From Kiritimatiellia bacterium (lineage in GTDB: Bacteria > Verrucomicrobiota > Kiritimatiellia > SLAD01): a DNA stretch of 39,082 nucleotides. Shown here in pieces: positions 8,041 to 15,836 of this stretch. The notes under the pieces are model-generated. The model searched no databases. It saw only the letters and a program-made list of their open reading frames with translations, and was not told the origin of the DNA. Position 1 is the stretch's first letter. The number at the start of each line of letters is the position of its first letter. The stretch spans positions 1-39,082 of the forward strand of contig SLBD01000045.1 of NCBI GenBank assembly GCA_007126515.1, written 5' to 3'. The translations under genes were made by a program, and so were the position numbers.

Positions 8041-8742
8041 ATGAGTTCAAAACCGTCACCTGTGATCCATTTAGAAGATGTCCATCGTACCTACGTGATG
8101 GGCAGGGAGTCTGTGCATGCGCTCGCCGGAGTGACGTTGTCATTCTTCGCCGGTGATTTTTGGGCGATTATGGGGGCCAGTGGATCGGGTAAGAGCACGC
8201 TGTTAAATCTCTTGGGTTGTCTGGATCGACCGTCCTCGGGGCAGTATCTGTTTGAAGACGAGGATGTGGGGAGCAAAGATGATGATGGTTTGAGCGAATT
8301 GCGTCTGCGCCGGATCGGATTTATTTTCCAGAGTTTCCATCTCATTCCTCAATTGTCGGTACGGGAAAATATTGAGCTGCCGTTGTACTATCAAGGTCTG
8401 CCCGCCCAGGAAAGTGCCCGCCAAGCGGAGGCATTGGCGGAACGGGTTGGGTTGCAGGATCGATTGTCTCATCGCCCCACGGAGCTGTCGGGAGGACAGC
8501 AACAACGAGTGGCGATTGCCCGTGCCTTGGCCAATCAGCCGCGTGTCTTGTTGGCCGATGAGCCAACTGGAAATCTGGATAGTCAGACCAGCGCCCAAAT
8601 CATGGAATTTCTGGCTGAACTCAATCAGCAAGGGGTGACTATTGTGATGGTGACCCATGAGGACGATATCGCCGAATATGCGCATGCTCGCTTGCATATG
8701 CGAGATGGTTTGGTTGATCGCTTGGAGCAAGGTCATGCGTAG
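8041..8742 (+). CDS. ABC transporter ATPase, MacB/LolD type
   Basis: A 233-residue cytosolic ATP-binding subunit. Walker A is GASGSGKSTLL, the Q-loop region is FIFQSFHLIPQLSV, the signature is LSGGQQQRVAIARAL, Walker B is VLLADEPTGNLDS, and the switch His is in VMVTHE. The TGNLDS after Walker B and the overall length place it in the mechanotransmission group (MacB, LolD, FtsE), which couples ATP hydrolysis to periplasmic movement of lipoproteins, peptides or drugs rather than bulk transport. It overlaps the start of the permease gene by 8 bp and forms a two-gene operon with it. Confidence 0.93.
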   Translation: MSSKPSPVIHLEDVHRTYVMGRESVHALAGVTLSFFAGDFWAIMGASGSGKSTLLNLLGCLDRPSSGQYLFEDEDVGSKDDDGLSELRLRRIGFIFQSFHLIPQLSVRENIELPLYYQGLPAQESARQAEALAERVGLQDRLSHRPTELSGGQQQRVAIARALANQPRVLLADEPTGNLDSQTSAQIMEFLAELNQQGVTIVMVTHEDDIAEYAHARLHMRDGLVDRLEQGHA

Positions 8743-10000
8743 TTTTCGGGTTGTGCGAGATATTGAGTTGGGCTTGAAGAATTTGCGTTTGCATAAGCTC
8801 CGCTCATTTTTGACCATGCTGGGCGTGGTCTTTGGTGTGGCCAGTGTGATTGCCATGCTGGCGGTCGGTGAGGGAGCCAATCAAGAAGCGCTGGAACAAA
8901 TTCGTCGTCTGGGCAGCAACGTGATCATCTTGCGTTCCGAGAAGCCTGTTGAGGAGACGACGGCGGCGCAGCGAGCCAGCTTCATGAGTGTCTATGGACT
9001 GACGTATGAAGATGAGTCTCGGATACGCGAAACGTTTTCGACTGTGACAAGGACTGTGCCGGCACGGATCATGCGACAAGAAGGTCGATCCGGTGCGCGT
9101 CGGATGGATTTACGCGTGGTAGGAACAACTCCCGATTGGTTTGATTTAGTCGATCGGCCCTTGTTGGCGGGGCGAGTCCTGAAACCTCGCGACATGGATT
9201 TGGCGGCCCCCGTGGTTGTGTTGTCAGAGTCGGTTGCTCGGCGATTGCTGGCTGCGGACGAAGCGACTGGTCAGAAGCTTCGGATTGGTCCGCAGGTATT
9301 TGAGGCGATTGGTGTTCTGGAAGGGGCTGGAGGCGGAGGTGGAGACCAGCGCTTGGATAGCGATGCTGATATCTACATTCCGTTGCACGTGTTTCGGGAG
9401 CGATTTGGCGAGATCCTTGTACAGCGGACAACCGGTGCGCGCCAGGTTGAGCTGGTGGAATTGCATCAAATTATTGTCGAAGTGGACCATATTTCGAACG
9501 TGGAGCAGACGGCTGCAGGGATTGAGGCAATGTTAAATCGATTTCATCCCCGCGGCGGGTACGCCATGGACATTCCGTTAGCGTTGCTGCGTCAGGCAGA
9601 AGCCACGCAGCGGACATTCAATATTGTGTTGGGATCGATTGCTGGTATCAGTCTCTTGGTGGGGGGGATTGGGATCATGAATATTATGTTGGCTTCAGTG
9701 ACTGAGCGAACGCGCGAGATTGGGGTACGGCGCGCCATCGGGGCCCGTCGACATCAAATTATTCGCCAATTTCTGATTGAAACCATCGTTTTATCATCGG
9801 TTGGAGGCTTGATCGGTATCCTGATTGGGATATCTATTCCTCGACTGATCACTCGCTTTGCGGATATGCCGACGATTGTCACGACCTTTAGCTTAATCAT
9901 GGCGGCGGGGATTAGTATGACGATTGGAATCGTCTTTGGCCTGTATCCAGCTATGCGGGCGGCGAATTTGGATCCGATCGAAGCCTTGCGCCACGAGTAG
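8735..10000 (+). CDS. MacB/FtsX-type ABC permease
   Basis: The 421-residue permease partner of the preceding ATPase. A first membrane helix (LRSFLTMLGVVFGVASVIAML) is followed by a large periplasmic MacB core domain at about residues 50-290. Three more helices form the FtsX domain, with the conserved MLASVTERTREIGVRRAIGAR coupling segment after the second helix and NLDPIEALRHE at the end. The four-helix layout is that of MacB-like permeases. The start at 8735 replaces the track start at 8657, which only adds ATPase-overlapping sequence. No adaptor or TolC gene is adjacent, so the export route and cargo are open. Confidence 0.92.
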   Translation: MRSFRVVRDIELGLKNLRLHKLRSFLTMLGVVFGVASVIAMLAVGEGANQEALEQIRRLGSNVIILRSEKPVEETTAAQRASFMSVYGLTYEDESRIRETFSTVTRTVPARIMRQEGRSGARRMDLRVVGTTPDWFDLVDRPLLAGRVLKPRDMDLAAPVVVLSESVARRLLAADEATGQKLRIGPQVFEAIGVLEGAGGGGGDQRLDSDADIYIPLHVFRERFGEILVQRTTGARQVELVELHQIIVEVDHISNVEQTAAGIEAMLNRFHPRGGYAMDIPLALLRQAEATQRTFNIVLGSIAGISLLVGGIGIMNIMLASVTERTREIGVRRAIGARRHQIIRQFLIETIVLSSVGGLIGILIGISIPRLITRFADMPTIVTTFSLIMAAGISMTIGIVFGLYPAMRAANLDPIEALRHE

Positions 10001-10006
10001 TATGTC

Positions 10007-10753
10007 TTACCTACCTCGTACGCTGCCCAAACCGCCATCGACTCCCAGGATTTGTCCGGTCACCCATCTATTTGCAGGGTCAATGAACCACTCGGCTGCA
10101 GATGCGACTTCATCCGCCTCACCAATGCGGCCGAGGGGATGCATCGCTGTAGATGCCTTCAGAGAGGCTTCATTTTCAGTGATCCGAGCGGTCATGGGCG
10201 TCCGTGTCAGCCCTGGAGAGACCACATTGAAGCGAATCTTTTTAGCTGCATAGGTAGCGGCAGCCGATAATGCCAGTCCATGCAGACCGGCTTTCGCTGC
10301 AGCAATCGCTTCATGGTTGGCCAGGCCAATACGAGCGGCCACGGTGGAAAAAAATACGACAGAGCCTCCCTCCGCAGGAAAGGCTTTGGCAACGGCTCGG
10401 ACGATCGCAAAAGAAGAGGAAAGATTTACTTGCAGTGTTTCGTTCCATTCTTCATCGGTTGTCAGGTGCGCGGGTTTTAGTAGAATGGTGCCGAAGCAAT
10501 TGGCCACGCCATCCACCCGACCGTAAGCCTCAACCGTTGATTGGACAGCTGCCGCGATAGAGGCCGGATCCTCAGGTAGAGCGTGTACCGATTTGCCGTC
10601 GACCGTGTCGGCAAGGTTTCCAAGCGCTTCTTCGTTCCTTCCCGCTAACATGAGCTTCGCTCCTCGCTTGGCAAGTCGTTGACTTAATGCTGAACCAATT
10701 CCTCCATTGGCTCCAAAAATTAAGAATGCGTGGTCGTCTAAAGATGCTTGCAT
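10007..10753 (-). CDS. SDR-fold protein lacking the catalytic Tyr
   Basis: A 248-residue Rossmann protein of the short-chain dehydrogenase/reductase superfamily. The nucleotide-binding GANGGIGSALS is intact, the family NNAG motif reads NCFG, and the C-terminal GQILGVDGG is normal. In the active-site segment the usual YxxxK reads IAAAK (NHEAIAAAKAGL), so Ile150 replaces the catalytic Tyr while Lys and the upstream Ser (FFSTVAAR) remain. This suggests altered chemistry or a binding role. A good Shine-Dalgarno (GAGGGAG) supports the start. It follows tsaD by about 106 bp on the same strand and ends 6 bp from the convergent permease gene. Confidence 0.88.
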   Translation of the reverse strand: MQASLDDHAFLIFGANGGIGSALSQRLAKRGAKLMLAGRNEEALGNLADTVDGKSVHALPEDPASIAAAVQSTVEAYGRVDGVANCFGTILLKPAHLTTDEEWNETLQVNLSSSFAIVRAVAKAFPAEGGSVVFFSTVAARIGLANHEAIAAAKAGLHGLALSAAATYAAKKIRFNVVSPGLTRTPMTARITENEASLKASTAMHPLGRIGEADEVASAAEWFIDPANRWVTGQILGVDGGLGSVRGR

Positions 10754-10859
10754 GGCCTATCTCCCTCAGATTGAAATCGGTAGTTACTACAGGGAATGCG
10801 TCGTGCGAGAGCCGCTTTTACTGACAGGAAAGTTCCGCATCCCTGATTTCTTGCCGATT

Positions 10860-11900
10860 TCAAAGCGGCAGATTTGGCTGCACGTCGTCGACGGGAATCA
10901 AGGGGAATCCTTGCATAGCGCGTGCCCCCGCCAACCCTGCAATCATGGCGGCATTGTCGGTGCAATAGGCGAGGGGGGCGACATGGAGGTCGACTGACCG
11001 TCGCGTGCTGAGATCGTCCAATTTTTCGCGTAAGCGTAGGTTTTTGGCAACCCCGCCCACGCAGGCAACACGCTGGCAGCCTGTTTCCAACAGGGCGCGC
11101 TCAAGGCGGTCCAGTAATGCGTCAAATGCCGCTTCTTGATAGGAGGCGGCCAGATCGGGCCCTGCACCTTGTTGCTGCCAATTGGGACAATCTCGCAGGC
11201 GATAGAGGAGAGCGGTTTTGAGTCCGCTGAAGCTGAAACAAAGTTCACGGCTGTATCCGCCAAGGACGATCCCTCGGCCACCTTGTAAGCCACGGGGAAA
11301 CGAGAAACGCTGCGGATCGCCGCTTTTCGCCAATCGCTCGATTTCTGGACCGCCGGGGTACCCCAGCCCGAGAAGCGTGGCCCCTTTGTCCAAGGCCTCT
11401 CCGACCGCGTCATCGATTGTTTGGCCGAGCACAGTCACTTGCTCAATGGACTGGCAATGGGCCAGCAGGGTGTTTCCGCCCGTGACCAGTAATACCAACC
11501 AGGGGCAGTCCGGTGATGCAAGCGGCAGCTCGGAGTTGAGGTGAATCGAGTAGAGGTGCCCGGCCAAATGATTGATGCCGGTGAGTGGGCATCCGGTTCG
11601 CATCGCCAACGCCTTGGCGGCTGTGATTCCGATCAAGAGGGAGCTCGCCAGGCCGGGACCTTGCGTGACGGCAATTTGATCGAGATCCGACCAACCGAGA
11701 CCGGCTTGGTCCATAGCATCCTGGATGACAGGAGCCATGGCTTCCAGATGAGCCCGCGAAGCAATTTCGGGCACCACACCGCCATACGGACGATGACTGT
11801 CAATTTGACTGAGAACAACGTTGGAAAGCACTTCTCGTCCGTCTCGGACGACAGCTGCAGCGGTCTCATCGCAGGAAGATTCGATGCCCAGGACAATCAT
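10860..11900 (-). CDS. tsaD: tRNA N6-threonylcarbamoyladenosine synthase subunit TsaD
   Basis: TsaD (346 residues) transfers the threonylcarbamoyl group from its AMP ester to A37 of ANN-decoding tRNAs, together with TsaB and TsaE in the cytosol. The ASKHA-fold N-terminus MIVLGIESSCDETAAAVV, the metal-binding HLAGH (in GINHLAGHLYSIH), the nucleotide-binding LLVTGGNT and the C-terminal GGVAKN are all present. Length is standard. It begins 26 bases after the S41 protease stop on the same strand, so the two probably share a transcript, a loose housekeeping pairing. No strong Shine-Dalgarno precedes the ATG. Confidence 0.97.
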   Translation of the reverse strand: MIVLGIESSCDETAAAVVRDGREVLSNVVLSQIDSHRPYGGVVPEIASRAHLEAMAPVIQDAMDQAGLGWSDLDQIAVTQGPGLASSLLIGITAAKALAMRTGCPLTGINHLAGHLYSIHLNSELPLASPDCPWLVLLVTGGNTLLAHCQSIEQVTVLGQTIDDAVGEALDKGATLLGLGYPGGPEIERLAKSGDPQRFSFPRGLQGGRGIVLGGYSRELCFSFSGLKTALLYRLRDCPNWQQQGAGPDLAASYQEAAFDALLDRLERALLETGCQRVACVGGVAKNLRLREKLDDLSTRRSVDLHVAPLAYCTDNAAMIAGLAGARAMQGFPLIPVDDVQPNLPL

Positions 11901-11926
11901 GTGCAGCTACAAGCTGGAGCGGTTGC

Positions 11927-13246
11927 TTAGCGATTCGCACGGCTTGCACGCCAACCGCCGGTCTGGCCCTCGTTGTTCGCTTCGAAAATCATCACCCCTT
12001 TGAGGACATCGATGGCCCGTTCCAGTTGGGTGTCCACGGCCTCGTCTAGATCCTCGTCTTCATCAAAATCAAGCGTGGCATTTTCGGGACGCGATCGACG
12101 AATGAGGATGCGCCGCCACTCTTCCGGCTCAATGCTGACCACAATATCGGGTTCGATTCCACGCTCATCGATTACTCGTTCGCTGGGAGTGTAGTAAAGG
12201 GCTGTTGTAATTCGTAGAGCCGATCCATCATCCAAGGGAAGGACACTCTGGACAGACCCTTTGCCAAACGTTTTTTCTCCCACGAGGATGGCCCGGCGAT
12301 GGTCTTGTAGAGCGCCAGCGACAATTTCCGATGCGCTGGCGCTGCCTTCATTGATCAATACGACCATTGGAAAATCAAGCCGCGGATTGCGTTCCCGGGC
12401 CGTGTATCGTTGGCCGCGGCGGCCATCTCGGCCGCGTGTGTATACAATCAAGTTCCCTCTTGTCAGGAACTGCTGGGCCACTTCGATGGCCGAATTCAGA
12501 AGGCCGCCGGGATTGTTGCGCAAATCGAGGACCAAAGCCTCCATTCCTTGCTCTTCCAGATCAGCCAGGGCCGCGCGTAAATCGGTTGCGGTGGGATTGT
12601 TGAATTGGGTAATACGAACGTACCCAATGGAGCCGGATACGAGCTTGGCATCTTTGACGCTTTCAATGGCAATCACGGCTCGGGTGATTGTATGCTCTTG
12701 AATTTCAGAGGTTGCCGGACGGACAACTTTGATGGTCACATCTGTGTCGGGCGGTCCGCGGAGTTTACGGACGGCTTCTTGTAGGGATAATCCTTCTGTA
12801 GATTCTCCATCGATCTCAACGATATGATCGCCCGAGAGCAAGCCCGCTCGGGATCCGGGCGTGTTTTCCATTGGGGCCACGATTGTGAGGATGTTGTTGC
12901 GCATGCTGATGACGATGCCTAAGCCACCGAAATGCCCCGATGTGTCGTCCTGCATGTCGCTGAACATGTCTGGATTCAAAAAGTCGCTGTGAGAATCCAG
13001 CGATTGCAGCATTCCTCGCAGAGCGCCATGTATGAGATCCCGATATTCGGTCTGGTCCGCATTCACATAGTTGCGACGAATTTGTTCAAGAGCCGTCGTG
13101 AATAGGGTCATCTGCTCATAAATGGAGTCCGTTTCCTCGGCGGTCGCTTCCTCTGAATACAGCCGCGCCCCCACTACGAGGTTCCCCACCAGTAGCGCGA
13201 TTAGGAATATCCAACTTATATTGCGTCCAAACCCACGTGTTGACAT
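11927..13246 (-). CDS. S41 C-terminal processing peptidase (CtpA/Prc-like)
   Basis: A periplasmic serine protease of family S41, anchored by an N-terminal helix (SWIFLIALLVGNLVVG). A PDZ domain at about residues 85-165 (GGLGIVI... GLLSGDHIVEIDG) precedes the protease core. The Ser nucleophile lies in NEGSASASEIVAGAL and the Lys base in GEKTFGKGSVQS, the family's Ser-Lys dyad. Such enzymes trim C-termini of envelope proteins or lytic enzymes. I place the start at 13246 (439 residues), where GGGAG lies about 7 bases upstream, rather than at the track start at 13282. It is divergent from the TPR genes, with about 120 bp between the starts. Confidence 0.93.
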   Translation of the reverse strand: MSTRGFGRNISWIFLIALLVGNLVVGARLYSEEATAEETDSIYEQMTLFTTALEQIRRNYVNADQTEYRDLIHGALRGMLQSLDSHSDFLNPDMFSDMQDDTSGHFGGLGIVISMRNNILTIVAPMENTPGSRAGLLSGDHIVEIDGESTEGLSLQEAVRKLRGPPDTDVTIKVVRPATSEIQEHTITRAVIAIESVKDAKLVSGSIGYVRITQFNNPTATDLRAALADLEEQGMEALVLDLRNNPGGLLNSAIEVAQQFLTRGNLIVYTRGRDGRRGQRYTARERNPRLDFPMVVLINEGSASASEIVAGALQDHRRAILVGEKTFGKGSVQSVLPLDDGSALRITTALYYTPSERVIDERGIEPDIVVSIEPEEWRRILIRRSRPENATLDFDEDEDLDEAVDTQLERAIDVLKGVMIFEANNEGQTGGWRASRANR

Positions 13247-13366
13247 CTTGCACTCCCGCATCTGAATCATTGACCTTGCCATGTATTCCCTTGTTCAGGG
13301 ACGCTGGACGATAGCCCACAAATCAATTCTTTGCAACCCGATTGGGAACAAGCTACAGTAGAGAGC

Positions 13367-14734
13367 ATGACCGATAAAAAAGTGTATTCAAATCGAGCAG
13401 AAGACGCCGCCGCAAGCGAGGTGGGGTCGATTTATCGTATGTCGACAGACCGGCGTAGAGGCGCATACCCGCCCCGGACTCCCGGCTCAAGTAGTCGGGC
13501 GAGCCGGAAGCCGGCTCGTCAATCGAATGTGGGGCACTCCATCTTAATTTCGCATGTCCGGACGTTTGCGTTGGTTGCCGTCTTTATGGGCGGGTTGCTT
13601 GGATTAGCCGTGTACGTGACGGGACAGGCATGGCAGCGCCACATTGCGCGAGCTCGTGATTCACGCGCTGAGTCTCGACCCGCTCCCCGCGAGACAGCGG
13701 CGGCATCGGAAGCAGGAGTTGTGGTAGACGAAGCCAGCGGCGTGCGAATTCCTCGGGCCCGAGCGGAATTGGACACCGATGCCATGCGCCGAGCCATGGT
13801 GATGCAGGCGAGAGCGGAGGCTTTACAGAAAGACGGTGAGCTTGAGCAGGCGATTGAGACCTATCGGGAAGCGTTGCGCATTTGGCCGCATTTGAGTCAA
13901 GTATGGCCGCGGAAGGGACAAATTTATTTGGAGTTAGGGCGCTACATTCAAGCCGAGCAAGCGTTCGAACGTGCCGTAGAAACAGATCCCGCGAATGTTG
14001 AGCTTCTCAATGACTTGGGCGTTGCCGTTCTTTATCAAAATCGCATTCACCCGGCTTTGGCCTTATTCGAGGCGGTATTGGATTTGGATGAGGAGTTTGC
14101 TCCGGCTCATTTTAATCGAGCGCTGGCTTTTCTGGTTCTGGATGAATATGAGTCCGCCCAGCAAGAAATTATTGCGTACTTGCAGTTGCGGCCAGATGAC
14201 CCTGTAGCCTTGAAGGAAAAAGCCTATTTACAGGCTGCTCAGATGAACTATGACGAAGCCCGCGCCACGCTGCAAAAGGCATTAGAGCACGCGCCGGAAT
14301 GGGCGGCCTTGTATATTGACGCTGCTGCGGTTGCTGCGTTGCAAGGGGATATTGAATCTGCCATCAGCTACTTGGATGCAGCAGAAGAGTGGGTGGGGCC
14401 AGATGTGATTACTCGCATTTACCAACAGCCGGCCTTTCGTTCTGTCCGGCTTTCGGAGGCAGGGTTGGATTTTCGGGAGTTGCTGGATGCACGGGATCGA
14501 TCCCGTGCGCCGGATGAAGATGCCATTGCCGCGGCATTGTTGGGTAGCGCTCCAATGCCATCTTTAAACCATCAAGGTGTGATACTGCCTGAGGAGCCAG
14601 CCGCATTGAATGCACGCCCGGACCCAGCCGTGTCCGACCCAGAATCTGATCTTCAACCGCCTGCCGTGGAGATCGAAGACCCCCTTGCAGAAGCGAGTCC
14701 CACCGAGGAGGATGTCCTTCGCGATGAAGAATGA
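13367..14734 (+). CDS. Membrane-anchored TPR protein (paralogue 1)
   Basis: A 455-residue protein with a basic, Ser/Arg-rich cytosolic N-terminus, one membrane helix near residues 58-80 (LVAVFMGGLLGLAVYV), and a periplasmic region carrying about five tetratricopeptide repeats between roughly 140 and 340 (for example LGRYIQAEQAFERAVETDP). The C-terminus is Pro/Glu-rich and probably disordered. TPR proteins of this layout act as scaffolds for envelope complexes; no partner can be named. Start chosen at 13367 (MTDKKVYSN). The next gene has the same architecture and overlaps by 11 bp, so the pair is a tandem duplication. Confidence 0.8.
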   Translation: MTDKKVYSNRAEDAAASEVGSIYRMSTDRRRGAYPPRTPGSSSRASRKPARQSNVGHSILISHVRTFALVAVFMGGLLGLAVYVTGQAWQRHIARARDSRAESRPAPRETAAASEAGVVVDEASGVRIPRARAELDTDAMRRAMVMQARAEALQKDGELEQAIETYREALRIWPHLSQVWPRKGQIYLELGRYIQAEQAFERAVETDPANVELLNDLGVAVLYQNRIHPALALFEAVLDLDEEFAPAHFNRALAFLVLDEYESAQQEIIAYLQLRPDDPVALKEKAYLQAAQMNYDEARATLQKALEHAPEWAALYIDAAAVAALQGDIESAISYLDAAEEWVGPDVITRIYQQPAFRSVRLSEAGLDFRELLDARDRSRAPDEDAIAAALLGSAPMPSLNHQGVILPEEPAALNARPDPAVSDPESDLQPPAVEIEDPLAEASPTEEDVLRDEE

Positions 14735-15836
14735 TATCTATGCATCAAGAGGGAAAGGGGGGCGATCATTGAGTTCCGAGACGGTGGGGGCTGCCAATCC
14801 TCCCGTTGAAAATGTCTGGGTACGATCTTTGCGTCGGCAGCGGATTGTGAATGGGCTCTTGCTGCTTTTGGTTTTTGTGGTCGCGGCATTACTGGTGTAT
14901 ATCGGATTCCAGCAATCAGTGCACAGCGAGCTTGAACATGGGTTTCAGGATCAAGTGGCCGTGCGATCAGGACCTCGAGATGCCCCAGATGCGAGAGGAA
15001 TTCAGATTCGGCCCTTGGCGGCTTTGCCCGGCGAGGATGCGCAGACGGGTCTGATGCTGGATGCTTTGCGGGCGGGAGAGGGATTTGACCTGGCCGGAAA
15101 TGATCTTCCCTTCCATATGGATTGGGTCAAACAGGCCACGTGGCATTTGCTGCAAGCTGAGGAAGCCCGTAGAGATGAAGACTGGTCGCGTGCTTTGGCT
15201 GAATTCGAGCGTGTCAGTCAGATGTTCCCACGAATGGCCGGCGTCCACGGCTCCAAAGGGTTGATTGAAATGCAGGTAGGAGATTATCAGGCTGCCGTGG
15301 CCTCCTTCACGGCTGCGATCCATGTAGAGGGAGCGTCCGCCCCGCTATTGAACAATCAGGCAGTGGCTTTGATCAGGCTGAATCGTTATGAGCAAGCCAT
15401 CGAGATGCTGGAGCGCGCCACACTCGCTGATCCCGAGTACACACCCGCTGCTTACAACCTGGCAGTGGCTCACGCTCGGGTAGGAAATTCGGAACAAGCC
15501 TTGGCCCGTTTCCGGGCGTATTTGCGACGTGCTCCGAATGATTTGGATGGGACGTTGGCCTTTTCCGCCTTGCTGATCGATGCGGGCGATTGGGTTGGAG
15601 CACGAGAGTTGCTGTCAATCGCAGATCGGATGGCACCAGCGACACCGCCGATTCTCTTCCGACTGGCTCAAGCGCATGCCCAAACAGGACAATTGAGAGA
15701 TGCGTTGGCCACCTTGGATCGCGCTTTGAATCGAGCCGATGCTCGACAAGCGGTTCAATGGATCGGCCGACGTGAGTTTGATCCGCTCCGCGACCAACCT
15801 GAATTCCAACGCCTGCTCGAGACGCTGGGCGATTAA
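14724..15836 (+). CDS. Membrane-anchored TPR protein (paralogue 2)
   Basis: A 370-residue protein built like the preceding one: a short polar N-terminus, one membrane helix near residues 42-62 (GLLLLLVFVVAALLVYIGF), then TPRs from about 150 to 340 (LNRYEQAIEMLERATLADP; VGNSEQALARFRAYLRRAP). It ends soon after the repeats and lacks the acidic tail of its neighbour. The ATG at 14724 sits inside the upstream gene's last codons, with a GAGGAG about 12 bases before it, indicating coupled translation; an ATG at 14712 is an alternative. Its TAA overlaps the stop codon of the convergent kinase fusion gene. Function unknown. Confidence 0.8.
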   Translation: MKNDIYASRGKGGRSLSSETVGAANPPVENVWVRSLRRQRIVNGLLLLLVFVVAALLVYIGFQQSVHSELEHGFQDQVAVRSGPRDAPDARGIQIRPLAALPGEDAQTGLMLDALRAGEGFDLAGNDLPFHMDWVKQATWHLLQAEEARRDEDWSRALAEFERVSQMFPRMAGVHGSKGLIEMQVGDYQAAVASFTAAIHVEGASAPLLNNQAVALIRLNRYEQAIEMLERATLADPEYTPAAYNLAVAHARVGNSEQALARFRAYLRRAPNDLDGTLAFSALLIDAGDWVGARELLSIADRMAPATPPILFRLAQAHAQTGQLRDALATLDRALNRADARQAVQWIGRREFDPLRDQPEFQRLLETLGD

